Assembly (NCBI RefSeq): GCF_030371585.1
Contig: NZ_JAUDCE010000010.1
Strand: one strand, 5' to 3'
DNA: 57,597 nucleotides
DNA from: Megamonas hypermegale_A
GTDB taxonomy: Bacteria > Bacillota > Negativicutes > Selenomonadales > Selenomonadaceae
Both the position numbers and the translations under genes were made by a program. This document shows, piece by piece, positions 42,195 through 51,008 of the stretch (the first letter of the stretch is position 1; each line of letters begins with the position of its first letter). The notes below the pieces were generated by a model that was not told the origin of the DNA, did not search any database, and saw nothing but the letters and a program-made list of their open reading frames with translations.

Positions 42195-43940
42195 ATGAAA
42201 ATTTTGCTGACGGCGATAAATGCCAAATACATTCATTCATCGCTGGCTATACGTTACTTGTATAAAAACTGCGCGGATTTGGACTGCGACATGAAAATGC
42301 TGGAGGTGTCGATTAACAATCACCTGATTGATATCGCCAATCAGATATTCGACGAGCAGCCGGATATTTTGGCCGTGTCGTGCTATATCTGGAATATCGA
42401 GCTGGTAAAGCAGCTGCTGCCGCTGGTGCACAGACTTTTGCCGCAGTGCCGGATAATTTGCGGCGGGCCGGAGGTTTCCTACGAAACGAAAGCGTTCATG
42501 CAGGAATTTCCAATGGTGGACTTTGTTGTGCGCGGCGAAGGCGAGGAAGCTTTTCGCGCTTTAATCGAAATGCTGCTTGCCGGGAAAAACGGTGCAGAAA
42601 TAAATATAAACGGCGTAGCGAAGCGCAGGGTTGATAATTCCATAGATGAAGGTGTTGCTGTTACGGTGGCCGATTTGGACAGTATCACCTTTCCGTATGA
42701 TGAGGCGGATGTAGAAAATCTCAAAGACAGAATTATTTACTATGAAAGTTCGCGCGGCTGCCCGTACGCCTGCAAATACTGCCTGTCGTGCGCAACGCGC
42801 GGCGTGCGCTACCGTTCACTCGATAAGGTATTTGCCGAGCTGAAATTTTTTATCGACCACGATGTGCGTCAAGTGAAATTTGTCGACAGAACGTTTAATG
42901 CCGATAAAGAACATTATCTGCCGATTTTAAAATTCATTGCGGCGCAGGACTGCCGTACCAATTTCCATTTTGAAATCGTGGCGCACCATATTGATGAAGA
43001 AATCAAGGAAGTTTTAAAGACGATGCCGAAAGGGCGTATTCAGTTTGAAATCGGCATACAGTCGACGAATTTGCAAACGCTCGGCCAGATAAGCCGCGCC
43101 AATCCGTGGCAGGAGATGACGGAGAATATAAAATCCATCATGGCCTACGGCAATATTCATCTGCATGTGGATTTGATTATCGGGCTGCCGTACGAGGATT
43201 TAACGTCGTTTGCCAAGTCGTTCAACGATGTATATCTATTGCAGGCGGATATGCTGCAGGTCGGCTTTTTGAAACTTTTGAAGGGTGCGGCGATGAACGA
43301 TTTGACGCAGGAGCATGGTTATGTGTACATGCCGCAGGCACCGTATCAGGTCATCAGCAACAAATACATGGATTATAAGACAATGCGCTTTTTGCAGATA
43401 TTCGTCGACCTGGTGGAAATGTATTACAATGCGGGCAGATTTCGCCGCACGGTTACGTATTTAATCGGTTTGTACGCGCAGAATGCGTATCAGTTTTTTG
43501 TTGATTTTACAACGTATTGGCGACAGCATAATCTGCATTTGGCACCGCATGCGCCGAAAAATCTGTATAAATTTCTGGCGGATTTTATTGCGGCAAATGA
43601 TACGTTCAGTGATAAAACCGTTATTTACGATATTTTGAAATTCGACGCACTCACAAGCGACGGTGGTAAGTTCAGACCGGAATTTCTGCCGTGGCGAGAA
43701 GTGGCAAAACAGGCGGCGGATGATTTTTACAAGAGTGAACAGGCGCAAAAATACATTAAGGATTATCAGTTCAAATCATGGCGCGATTTGAAAAAGAAAT
43801 TTACATTGGAAATTTTCGACTATGATATGATAGAGGCATTGCAGGGAAATATAAAAAAACGGCAGAATATCATGTTGTTCGCCTATGAAGATGACAAAAT
43901 TTCCTATCAGCAGATACAGAAAGGGGATATTGCTTTATGA
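42195..43940 (+). CDS. B12-binding radical SAM protein (DUF4080 type)
   Basis: A 581-residue protein. A cobalamin-binding Rossmann domain (about residues 1-140) is followed by a radical SAM core with CxxxCxxC in RGCPYACKYC (about residue 190) and a C-terminal DUF4080 domain (about 370-581). The family is widespread in Firmicutes and its reaction is unknown; class B enzymes of this kind are often methyltransferases. ATG at 42195 follows GGAGG. The next gene starts inside its stop codon. Confidence 0.82.
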   Translation: MKILLTAINAKYIHSSLAIRYLYKNCADLDCDMKMLEVSINNHLIDIANQIFDEQPDILAVSCYIWNIELVKQLLPLVHRLLPQCRIICGGPEVSYETKAFMQEFPMVDFVVRGEGEEAFRALIEMLLAGKNGAEININGVAKRRVDNSIDEGVAVTVADLDSITFPYDEADVENLKDRIIYYESSRGCPYACKYCLSCATRGVRYRSLDKVFAELKFFIDHDVRQVKFVDRTFNADKEHYLPILKFIAAQDCRTNFHFEIVAHHIDEEIKEVLKTMPKGRIQFEIGIQSTNLQTLGQISRANPWQEMTENIKSIMAYGNIHLHVDLIIGLPYEDLTSFAKSFNDVYLLQADMLQVGFLKLLKGAAMNDLTQEHGYVYMPQAPYQVISNKYMDYKTMRFLQIFVDLVEMYYNAGRFRRTVTYLIGLYAQNAYQFFVDFTTYWRQHNLHLAPHAPKNLYKFLADFIAANDTFSDKTVIYDILKFDALTSDGGKFRPEFLPWREVAKQAADDFYKSEQAQKYIKDYQFKSWRDLKKKFTLEIFDYDMIEALQGNIKKRQNIMLFAYEDDKISYQQIQKGDIAL

Positions 43941-44884
43941 TATATTATGCTTTTTCCGATTATCTGAAACAGCGTTACGGCGAAAAAGTGTACAAACTGC
44001 CTATCGGTCTGCCGCTGACGTGCCCGAACCGCGACGGCTCCTGCGGCAAATTCGGCTGTACTTTCTGCGGCAGTATAGGCGCAGGATATGAAAATCTGCC
44101 GCCGGAGCTGTCCGTCTCCGAACAGATACGCATGAACAAGGAACATATCGTGCCGAAATACAAAGCGAAAAAATTCATACCGTATTTCCAGAATTTCAGC
44201 AATACGTACATGCCGCCCGAGCAGCTCGAAGCCTATGTACGCGAAGCGTGCCAGAGCGACGATGTCGTAGCCGTTTATATCGCCACCCGTCCCGACTGTG
44301 TCAATGACGTGTATCTGGAAATTCTGGCACGGATTGCCGCGGAAAAAAATATCGACATTTGTGTGGAGCTCGGCTTGCAGACGATTAATTACAAGACGCT
44401 CGCCAAAATCAATCGCGGACACGGTCTGGCGGAATATATCGACGCCGTACTGCGCATAAAAAAATACGGATTGCTGTGCTGTACGCATGTTATTTTGGAT
44501 TTGCCGTGGGACGATGATGCCGATTTAATTGAAACGGCGCGCGTCATTTCCGCGCTCGGCGTCGACCAGGTAAAACTGCATGCGCTGTATATCGTGAAAA
44601 ATACGCAGATGGCTGAGCAGTACCAAAACGGCGAATTTACCATAATTTCCTGCGAGCATTATAAAAAGAGAGTCGTCGATTTTCTGGAAAATCTGTCGCC
44701 TCATATCGTCCTGCAGCGATTAATCGGCAGAGCACCGGCGGAAAACACGCTGTTCAGCAACTGGCAAACGGGCTGGTGGAAAATCCGCGATGATATTGTC
44801 AAATTCATGCAGGAGAACAACCGCTATCAGGGAAGGCTCTGCAACTATTTAAACGGCAGTGCCGTACAGAAATTTTTAAAATAA
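43937..44884 (+). CDS. Radical SAM protein, TIGR01212 (YhcC) family
   Basis: A 315-residue radical SAM protein with the family's extended cysteine motif CPNRDGSCGKFGCTFCGS (about residues 27-44). The function is not established. It overlaps the DUF4080 gene by 4 bases (ATGA), so the two are co-translated and may act together. A strong terminator follows. Confidence 0.88.
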   Translation: MIYYAFSDYLKQRYGEKVYKLPIGLPLTCPNRDGSCGKFGCTFCGSIGAGYENLPPELSVSEQIRMNKEHIVPKYKAKKFIPYFQNFSNTYMPPEQLEAYVREACQSDDVVAVYIATRPDCVNDVYLEILARIAAEKNIDICVELGLQTINYKTLAKINRGHGLAEYIDAVLRIKKYGLLCCTHVILDLPWDDDADLIETARVISALGVDQVKLHALYIVKNTQMAEQYQNGEFTIISCEHYKKRVVDFLENLSPHIVLQRLIGRAPAENTLFSNWQTGWWKIRDDIVKFMQENNRYQGRLCNYLNGSAVQKFLK

Positions 44885-44889
44885 AATCC

Positions 44890-44964
44890 AAAAGCCGCTG
44901 TGCTTATTTTGAGTTGTATCTTTATATAAGAAGATACTGTCCAATTTCAGCACAGCGGCTTTTT
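44890..44964. terminator. Bidirectional terminator
   Basis: AAAAGCCGCTGTGCT (44890-44904) pairs with AGCACAGCGGCTTTTT (44949-44964). Confidence 0.8.
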
Positions 44965-44979
44965 ATTATTGTTTACCTT

Positions 44980-45101
44980 TTGTGTTAGTTGATTTTCCAA
45001 AGCAGTATAATAGTTTATATTTAGTGAGGTTAAGTGGCAACATCGAACAAATATAAACTATTATACTGCTGGCTTAAAAGCCCGATGTTTTACTAGCACA
45101 A
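44980..45101 (-). repeat. Palindromic repeat family, copy 11
   Basis: Reverse orientation. Ends TTGTGTTAGT / ACTAGCACAA. The perfect 22-bp stem is 45001-45022 with 45049-45070. It sits between convergent genes, 7 bases from the stop of the AraC regulator. Confidence 0.88.
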
Positions 45102-45108
45102 CAGATTG

Positions 45109-45987
45109 TTATTTATTTGTCATTTGTTGATATGATTTTACATATTTATTCGGCGTAGTGCCTTTGTATTTGCGGAATGTTTTTATGAAATACGATAAGT
45201 CGTTGAACCCGCAGTCATAGGCGATATCGGTGATGGAAACTTCCGGCTCGTTGATTAATTTCATGCAGGCGCATTCAATTCGGTAATAATTCAAATACGA
45301 AATCGGCGATTTGTTCGTCATATTCTGAAAGAAACGGCAGAAATATTTCGGCGACAGGTCGGCGGTGGAAGCCAGTTCCTCCAGTGTCAACGGCTGATTA
45401 TATGATGTTTCGATTAAGTGGAAGACTTTTTTCAGTTTATGAATGTTGCGTTGATTGTTATTGGCAAAATTAGTTAAGGACACAGTATACAATTTATTTT
45501 TTAAAACGAGACCGAAAAAGGTCAGTATGGAACCTTTAACGATATACTCAAAACCTTCGTACTGATTTTTTATGGTACGGAACATCAGCCAGACGAGCTC
45601 TTTTATCAATGTCTGCTTTGTTGTATAGTGCCGATTTATAAGAATTTGATGGTCAAAAAATTTTTGCAGCATGCCGCTTTCGCCGATATCCGTTTCAAAC
45701 AGTTTTTTGTCGAAGACGATACATTCGTAAATGGTGTCCTCCAGAAAGGCCTTGCCTCCGTGCACTGCTCCTTCAGGAATGAATAAAATCTCTCCCTGCT
45801 TTACGGTATATTCCTCTTCGTCAACGGAGATGACGACATTGCCGTGCAGTACACGAATGATTTCATACTGTATGTGCCAGTGGTACGGCATATTATAGCG
45901 CGGATGGTGGTTCGTCACGTAATGGTATTCCACCGGAAAGGAAAAATTGCCGCGCTCTCTCTGTTCATTATAAAAACTACGTTTCAT
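45109..45987 (-). CDS. AraC-family regulator, probable activator of fucose genes
   Basis: A 292-residue regulator with an N-terminal cupin sugar-sensing domain (about residues 20-100; YHWHIQYEIIRVLHG) and a C-terminal double helix-turn-helix (about 190-290; LTLEELASTADLSPKYFCRFF and VSITDIAYDCGFNDLSYFIKTF). ATG at 45987 follows GAGGGAG. It is divergent from fucI; the shared upstream region holds the first of two 70-bp blocks that precede the fucose units. A role as fucose activator is inferred from position. Confidence 0.82.
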   Translation of the reverse strand: MKRSFYNEQRERGNFSFPVEYHYVTNHHPRYNMPYHWHIQYEIIRVLHGNVVISVDEEEYTVKQGEILFIPEGAVHGGKAFLEDTIYECIVFDKKLFETDIGESGMLQKFFDHQILINRHYTTKQTLIKELVWLMFRTIKNQYEGFEYIVKGSILTFFGLVLKNKLYTVSLTNFANNNQRNIHKLKKVFHLIETSYNQPLTLEELASTADLSPKYFCRFFQNMTNKSPISYLNYYRIECACMKLINEPEVSITDIAYDCGFNDLSYFIKTFRKYKGTTPNKYVKSYQQMTNK

Positions 45988-46072
45988 TTGATGACACTCC
46001 CTCAAAAAATACATAAATTAAAAGTAAACATTCGGTTGATAAAAATATAAATTTTATTACAATTTGTAAAAA

Positions 46073-46142
46073 GTGAATATCGTCATATTTTTGGTGATAA
46101 TACAACAAGAAATACAAAATCAGGATTGCTATAATTTAATCA
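46073..46142 (+). promoter_or_regulatory. Fucose promoter/operator block 1
   Basis: A 70-bp segment aligned without gaps to 48948-49017. Shared parts: GTGAATAT, ATTTTTGGTGATAATACAAC (then AAGAA), GGATTGCTATAATT and AATCA. The -10 is TATAAT, and the position 17 bases upstream is AAGAAA, a poor -35, as expected for an activator-dependent promoter. Confidence 0.75.
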
Positions 46143-46222
46143 TCAAATGAAACACACAGTAAACATCTAAAGTATACAACAAAAAATAATAATTTAACAG
46201 ATATTTTTAGGAGGAATTTACA

Positions 46223-48016
46223 ATGGCAACAAACAGATTAATCGGCGATTATCCTGTAATCGGTATCCGTCCTACGATTGACGGACGCAGAGGCGTTTTG
46301 AAAGTAAGAGAGTCTTTGGAAGAACAGACGATGGGCATGGCCAAAGCCGCTGCCAAACTGTTCACGGAAAATCTGAAATATTCCAACGGTGAACCGGTAA
46401 AAGTAGTAATTGCCGACACTACTATCGGCCGTGTAGCGGAAGCTGCTGCTTGCGCTGAAAAGTTCAAAAAAGAAGGCGTGGATATCACATTGACGGTAAC
46501 ACCGTGTTGGTGCTACGGTTCCGAAACAATGGACATGGACCCGAAAACAATTAAAGGTGTATGGGGCTTTAACGGCACGGAACGTCCGGGGGCTGTTTAC
46601 CTCGCTTCCGTTTTAGCAAGCCATGCACAGAAAGGACTGCCAGCTTTCGGCATTTACGGTCATGACGTGCAGAACGCCGATGCAACGGAAATTCCGGCAG
46701 ACGTTCAGGAAAAACTGCTGCGTTTCGGCCGTGCCGCTGTGGCTGTCGCTACAATGCGAGGCAAATCGTATCTGCAAATCGGCTCTATCACTATGGGTAT
46801 CGCCGGTTCCATCATTAATCCGGAATTTTTCGAAGAATATCTCGGTATGCGCGTAGAGTCCGTTGACGAAGTGGAAATCATCCGCCGCATGACGGAAGGT
46901 ATTTACGACCATGCGGAATTTGAAAAAGCGCTGAAATGGACGAAGGAAAACTGCAAACAGGGCTTTGACAAAAATCCTGATTTCTGCCGTAAGACAGACG
47001 CAGAAAAAGAAGAAGCATGGGAATTTGTCGTAAAAATGATGTGTATTATAAAAGACTTGTTCAACGGTAATAAAAATTTGCCGGAAGGCTGTGAAGAAGA
47101 AGTCGTTGGCCACAATGCCATCGCCGGCGGTTTCCAGGGACAGAGACAGTGGACGGACTTTTATCCGAACGGCGACTTTGCCGAAGCTTTGATGAACTCC
47201 TCCTTTGACTGGGAAGGAGCAAGAGAACCGTACATTCTCGCTACGGAAAACGATACATTAAACGGCGTAGGCATGCTGTTTAACAAACTTTTGACGAATA
47301 CGGCGCAGATTTTCGCTGATGTTAGAACGTACTGGAGCCCGGAAGCCGTTAAACAGGCGACAGGCTACGAACTGGAAGGTATCGCTAAAGAATCAAAAGG
47401 CTTTATTCACTTAATCAACTCCGGTGCAGCTTGTCTTGATGCCTGCGGCGAAGCAAAAGACGCAGACGGCAACGGCGTTATCAAACCGTTCTGGGAAATG
47501 ACGGAAAAAGACCAGAAAGCCTGCCTTGATGCGACGCAGTGGTGCCCTGCCGACAACGGCTATTTCAGAGGTGGCGGTTTCAGTTCCCGTTTCCTGACTA
47601 ACAGCGAAATGCCTGTAACAATGGTTCGCTTAAATCTTGTAAAAGGTCTAGGTCCTGTACTTCAGATTGCTGAAGGCTGGACAGTTAAACTGCCGGATGA
47701 AGTATCCGACAAACTCTGGAAACGTACTGACTACACTTGGCCGTGCACTTGGTTCGCTCCGCGTCTGACCGGCGAAGGCGCATTCAAATCCGCTTATGAT
47801 GTAATGAACAATTGGGGTGCAAACCACGGTGCAATCAGCTACGGTCATATCGGCGCTGACTTAATCACGCTGTGCTCCATGCTCAGAATTCCTGTTTGCA
47901 TGCACAATGTACCAGAAGACAAGATTTTCCGTCCGGCTGCTTGGAATGCTTTCGGCATGGACAAAGAAGGCCAGGACTACAGAGCATGCCAGAATTACGG
48001 TCCGTTATATAAATAA
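46223..48016 (+). CDS. fucI: L-fucose isomerase
   Basis: A 597-residue manganese enzyme converting L-fucose to L-fuculose. It matches FucI end to end: IGIRPTIDGRRGVLKVRESLEEQT at the start (in pieces), SITMGIAGSI, GFQGQRQWTD and the C-terminal TWFAPRLTGEG. The E. coli enzyme has 591 residues. AGGAGG precedes the ATG. It is the first gene of the fuc unit under promoter block 1; fucA follows after palindromic repeat copy 12. Confidence 0.95.
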   Translation: MATNRLIGDYPVIGIRPTIDGRRGVLKVRESLEEQTMGMAKAAAKLFTENLKYSNGEPVKVVIADTTIGRVAEAAACAEKFKKEGVDITLTVTPCWCYGSETMDMDPKTIKGVWGFNGTERPGAVYLASVLASHAQKGLPAFGIYGHDVQNADATEIPADVQEKLLRFGRAAVAVATMRGKSYLQIGSITMGIAGSIINPEFFEEYLGMRVESVDEVEIIRRMTEGIYDHAEFEKALKWTKENCKQGFDKNPDFCRKTDAEKEEAWEFVVKMMCIIKDLFNGNKNLPEGCEEEVVGHNAIAGGFQGQRQWTDFYPNGDFAEALMNSSFDWEGAREPYILATENDTLNGVGMLFNKLLTNTAQIFADVRTYWSPEAVKQATGYELEGIAKESKGFIHLINSGAACLDACGEAKDADGNGVIKPFWEMTEKDQKACLDATQWCPADNGYFRGGGFSSRFLTNSEMPVTMVRLNLVKGLGPVLQIAEGWTVKLPDEVSDKLWKRTDYTWPCTWFAPRLTGEGAFKSAYDVMNNWGANHGAISYGHIGADLITLCSMLRIPVCMHNVPEDKIFRPAAWNAFGMDKEGQDYRACQNYGPLYK

Positions 48017-48020
48017 TTCG

Positions 48021-48142
48021 TTTGTAATGGTAGAACATATAGCCTGAAATCAGCAGTATAATAGTTTATATACGTTCGATGTTGTCACTTAACCTCACTA
48101 AATATAAAGTATTATACTGCTTCAGGAAATCAACTGGCACAA
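48021..48142 (+). repeat. Palindromic repeat family, copy 12
   Basis: Ends TTGTAATGGT / AACTGGCACAA. The 20-bp stem is 48052-48071 with 48102-48121, with one mismatch (one arm has AGTTTATAT, the other AAAGTATT). It lies inside the fucI-fucA gap and would be part of that mRNA. Confidence 0.85.
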
Positions 48143-48172
48143 CAGGTATAAATAATTTGGAGGAATATATTC

Positions 48173-48856
48173 ATGGCTTATGAAGAGATAAAAGAACAGA
48201 TTTGTGATATCTGCCATAAAATGTGGCAGCTCGGCTGGGTAGCGGCAAATGACGGCAATATCACCGTAAAACTGGAAGACGGCACGTTTTTAGCTACTCC
48301 GACAGGTATCAGCAAAAGTTTCATCACACCGGAAAAACTGGTGCATATCAATGCCGAAGGTGAAATCTTGGAAGCGAACGAAGGTTATCGTCCGTCATCG
48401 GAAATAAAAATGCACCTGCGCTGTTATGCCGACCGTGACGATGTGGGCGCCGTACTCCATGCTCATCCGCCGACAGCAACCGGTTTTGCCGTAGCGCATG
48501 TACCGCTCGACCGTTATGACATGATTGAAACGGTAGTGGCGCTCGGTTCCATTCCGATTACTCCGTACGGCACCCCTTCTACGTATGAAGTACCGGAAGC
48601 GATTGCCCCTTACATTCAGGAACATGATGCAGTGCTTCTGGAAAATCACGGAGCACTGACGGTAGGTTCCAATCTGGTGGAAGCTTATTATAAAATGGAA
48701 ACACTGGAGTTATTCGCAAAAATTAATTTAAATGCGTATCTGCTCGGCGGTCCGAAGGAAATTTCCCGTGAAAACATTGATAAACTTATCAATCTGCGCA
48801 GTTATTACGGCGTAAAAGGCAGACATCCGGGTTATAAGCACTATCAGGAAGATTAA
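48173..48856 (+). CDS. fucA: L-fuculose-phosphate aldolase
   Basis: A 227-residue class II aldolase splitting L-fuculose 1-phosphate into dihydroxyacetone phosphate and L-lactaldehyde. The catalytic E77 (SSEIKMH) and zinc ligands H96, H98 (HAHPP) and H159 (ENHG) match E. coli E73, H92, H94, H155. GGAGG precedes the ATG. A terminator after it separates this unit from fucK. No fucO reductase for lactaldehyde is in the window. Confidence 0.92.
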   Translation: MAYEEIKEQICDICHKMWQLGWVAANDGNITVKLEDGTFLATPTGISKSFITPEKLVHINAEGEILEANEGYRPSSEIKMHLRCYADRDDVGAVLHAHPPTATGFAVAHVPLDRYDMIETVVALGSIPITPYGTPSTYEVPEAIAPYIQEHDAVLLENHGALTVGSNLVEAYYKMETLELFAKINLNAYLLGGPKEISRENIDKLINLRSYYGVKGRHPGYKHYQED

Positions 48857-48871
48857 AGCTCTCTCAAATTT

Positions 48872-48912
48872 GGCAGCAAAAAAGTCTAATGGCTTTTTCG
48901 CTGCCTTTTTTT
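48872..48912 (+). terminator. Terminator after fucA
   Basis: GGCAGC..AAAAAAG pairs with CTTTTTC..GCTGCC and is followed by T7. Confidence 0.8.
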
Positions 48913-48947
48913 ATGCCAATAACAAAAATTCTAATTATTTTTTTAAT

Positions 48948-49017
48948 GTGAATATAGTACCATTTTTGGTGATAATACAACAAGAATTAACATAAACGGA
49001 TTGCTATAATTAAATCA
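48948..49017 (+). promoter_or_regulatory. Fucose promoter/operator block 2
   Basis: The second copy of the 70-bp block, upstream of fucK. It has the same GTGAATAT, GGTGATAATACAACAAGAA and GGATTGCTATAATT landmarks at the same spacing, whereas the bases between them differ, which argues for conserved binding sites rather than a recent duplication. Confidence 0.75.
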
Positions 49018-49068
49018 ACAACGAAAGAAAAATCAAAAATAAAAGAATATACACAGAGGAGTGAAAAA

Positions 49069-50544
49069 ATGGAGGAAAATATTAAAGTTTTGGCTTTGGA
49101 CTTCGGTGCTTCAAGCGGCAGAGCGATTGTCGGCAGTTTCGACGGCGAAAAGATAACGTTGCAGGAAATTCACCGTTTCGCCAATGAGCCGGTAAATTTA
49201 CTGGGCACCATGTATTGGGATGTACTCAGATTATTTCATGATATAAAGACAGGCTTGATTAAATCCAAACAAATCGGCGGTATCAAAAGTATCGGTATCG
49301 ATACATGGGGTGTTGATTTCGGTCTGTTGGACAAAGACGGTAAACTGCTTGATAATCCAGTGCATTACCGCGACGGCAGAACGGAAGGTATGCTGGCGGA
49401 AGCTTTTACTAAAATGGACAAGAATGAATTTTATAAGATTACAGGCAATCAGTTCATGGAAATCAATACGGCATTTCAGCTTTTGGCGCTGAAAAAACAG
49501 CGTCCGGAACTGTTGAACCGAGCTGAAACGATGCTGCTCATGCCGGATTTATTCAATTACTTTCTGTCTGGTAAAAAAGCTACGGAATATACGATTGCGT
49601 CCACTACACAGCTGATGGATGCAGAAAATAAAATCTGGTCCTCAGAAATTATTGAAAATTTGGAGTTACCGAAAGAAATATTCACGCCTATCGTGCAGCC
49701 GGGTACGAAAATAGGTACATTAGCGCGGGATATATGCGATGAACTCGGCGTCGATAAAATGGATATAATCGCTGTTGCCGGTCACGATACGCAGTCGGCA
49801 ATGGTGGCAGTACCGACGCAGGAGGACGATTTCATATTCTTATCCTGCGGTACGTGGTCGCTTTTGGGCACGGAGCGTAACAGTCCGGTCATCAATGAAA
49901 AATCGCAGCAGCTGAATATCACCAATGAGGGCGGCGCAGGAAATAAAACATCCTTCCTGAAAAATATCATCGGCCTGTGGCTCATTCAGGAAAGCCGCCG
50001 CCAGTGGATTAGAGAAGGTAAGGAATACGGTTTCGGCGAGCTTGAACAGATGGCGCGCGCTGTCGGCGATATTGATGCGTTCATTGATACGGATGACAGT
50101 CAATTTGTTCCGGAGGGCAACATGCCGCAGCGAATAAAAGATTACTGCAAGCGTACCGGTCAGTACGTGCCGCAGACTGAAGCGGAAATCGTGCGCGTAA
50201 TCGACCAGAGTCTGGCAATGAAATACAGATTTGCGCTGGAAGAAATCGAACAGTGCACCGGCAAAAAATATGCAGCCATCAATATGATTGGCGGCGGCAT
50301 TCAAAGTTCTTTGCTCTGCCAGCTGACGGCGGATATCTGCGGCAGAAAAGTAGTGGCAGGTCCTGTCGAAGCGACGGTAATGGGCAATATCGCTTTGCAG
50401 CTCATTTCGCTGGGCGCGATTGAAGACATAAAACAGGCGCGCAGGATAATCGCCAATTCAGAAAATGTAACAGTATATAAGCCGCGCGATTGTGCCAGAT
50501 GGGATGAAATATACAAGAAAGTGAAGGAGAATATCTTATGCTGA
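49069..50544 (+). CDS. fucK: L-fuculokinase, rhamnulokinase-like
   Basis: A 491-residue FGGY-family sugar kinase. It starts LALDFGASSGRAIVG (phosphate-binding loop), has GIDTWGVDFGLLD, AGHDTQSA and the late GGGIQSSLLCQLTAD. The sequence looks more like RhaB (rhamnulokinase) than E. coli FucK; RhaB-like fuculokinases are known in Bacteroides. Position between fucA and fucU makes L-fuculose the likely substrate. It is first in the fucK-fucU-fucP unit under promoter block 2. Confidence 0.82.
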   Translation: MEENIKVLALDFGASSGRAIVGSFDGEKITLQEIHRFANEPVNLLGTMYWDVLRLFHDIKTGLIKSKQIGGIKSIGIDTWGVDFGLLDKDGKLLDNPVHYRDGRTEGMLAEAFTKMDKNEFYKITGNQFMEINTAFQLLALKKQRPELLNRAETMLLMPDLFNYFLSGKKATEYTIASTTQLMDAENKIWSSEIIENLELPKEIFTPIVQPGTKIGTLARDICDELGVDKMDIIAVAGHDTQSAMVAVPTQEDDFIFLSCGTWSLLGTERNSPVINEKSQQLNITNEGGAGNKTSFLKNIIGLWLIQESRRQWIREGKEYGFGELEQMARAVGDIDAFIDTDDSQFVPEGNMPQRIKDYCKRTGQYVPQTEAEIVRVIDQSLAMKYRFALEEIEQCTGKKYAAINMIGGGIQSSLLCQLTADICGRKVVAGPVEATVMGNIALQLISLGAIEDIKQARRIIANSENVTVYKPRDCARWDEIYKKVKENILC

Positions 50545-50978
50545 AAAATATACCGAAAATATTATCACCGGAATTACTGAAAGTTCTTTGCGAAATGGGA
50601 CACAGCGACAGAATTGTCATCGGCGACGGCAACTTTCCAGCGCAGTCCATGGGCAAAAACGCCATCGTTATACGCTGTGACGGCCACGGCGTACCGGAAA
50701 TATTAGATGCTATTTTACAATTATTCCCGTTGGATATCTATGTGGATAAACCGGTATCGCTGATGGAAGTAATGCCGGGCGATACGGTGGAAACGCCGAT
50801 TTGGGATGAATATAAAAAAATCGTGGCCAAATACGATGAACGTGGTGCAGAAGCAATCGGCAATATTGAACGATTTGCTTTTTATGAAGAAGCAAAAACG
50901 GCGTATGCCATTATCGCGACGAGCGAAGCAGCGCTGTATGCCAATATCATGCTGCAAAAAGGCGTTGTGACGGAATAA
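50538..50978 (+). CDS. fucU: L-fucose mutarotase
   Basis: A 146-residue RbsD/FucU-fold protein that interconverts alpha- and beta-L-fucose, speeding supply of the anomer used by FucI. LLKVLCEMGHSDRIVIGDGNFP (read from residue 13) carries the catalytic histidine and aspartate, and the late RFAFYEEAKTAYAIIATSE is typical. It overlaps fucK by 7 bases. Confidence 0.93.
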   Translation: MLKNIPKILSPELLKVLCEMGHSDRIVIGDGNFPAQSMGKNAIVIRCDGHGVPEILDAILQLFPLDIYVDKPVSLMEVMPGDTVETPIWDEYKKIVAKYDERGAEAIGNIERFAFYEEAKTAYAIIATSEAALYANIMLQKGVVTE

Positions 50979-51008
50979 AATTTGGGGATTTTGAGGAGAG
51001 TTTGAATT

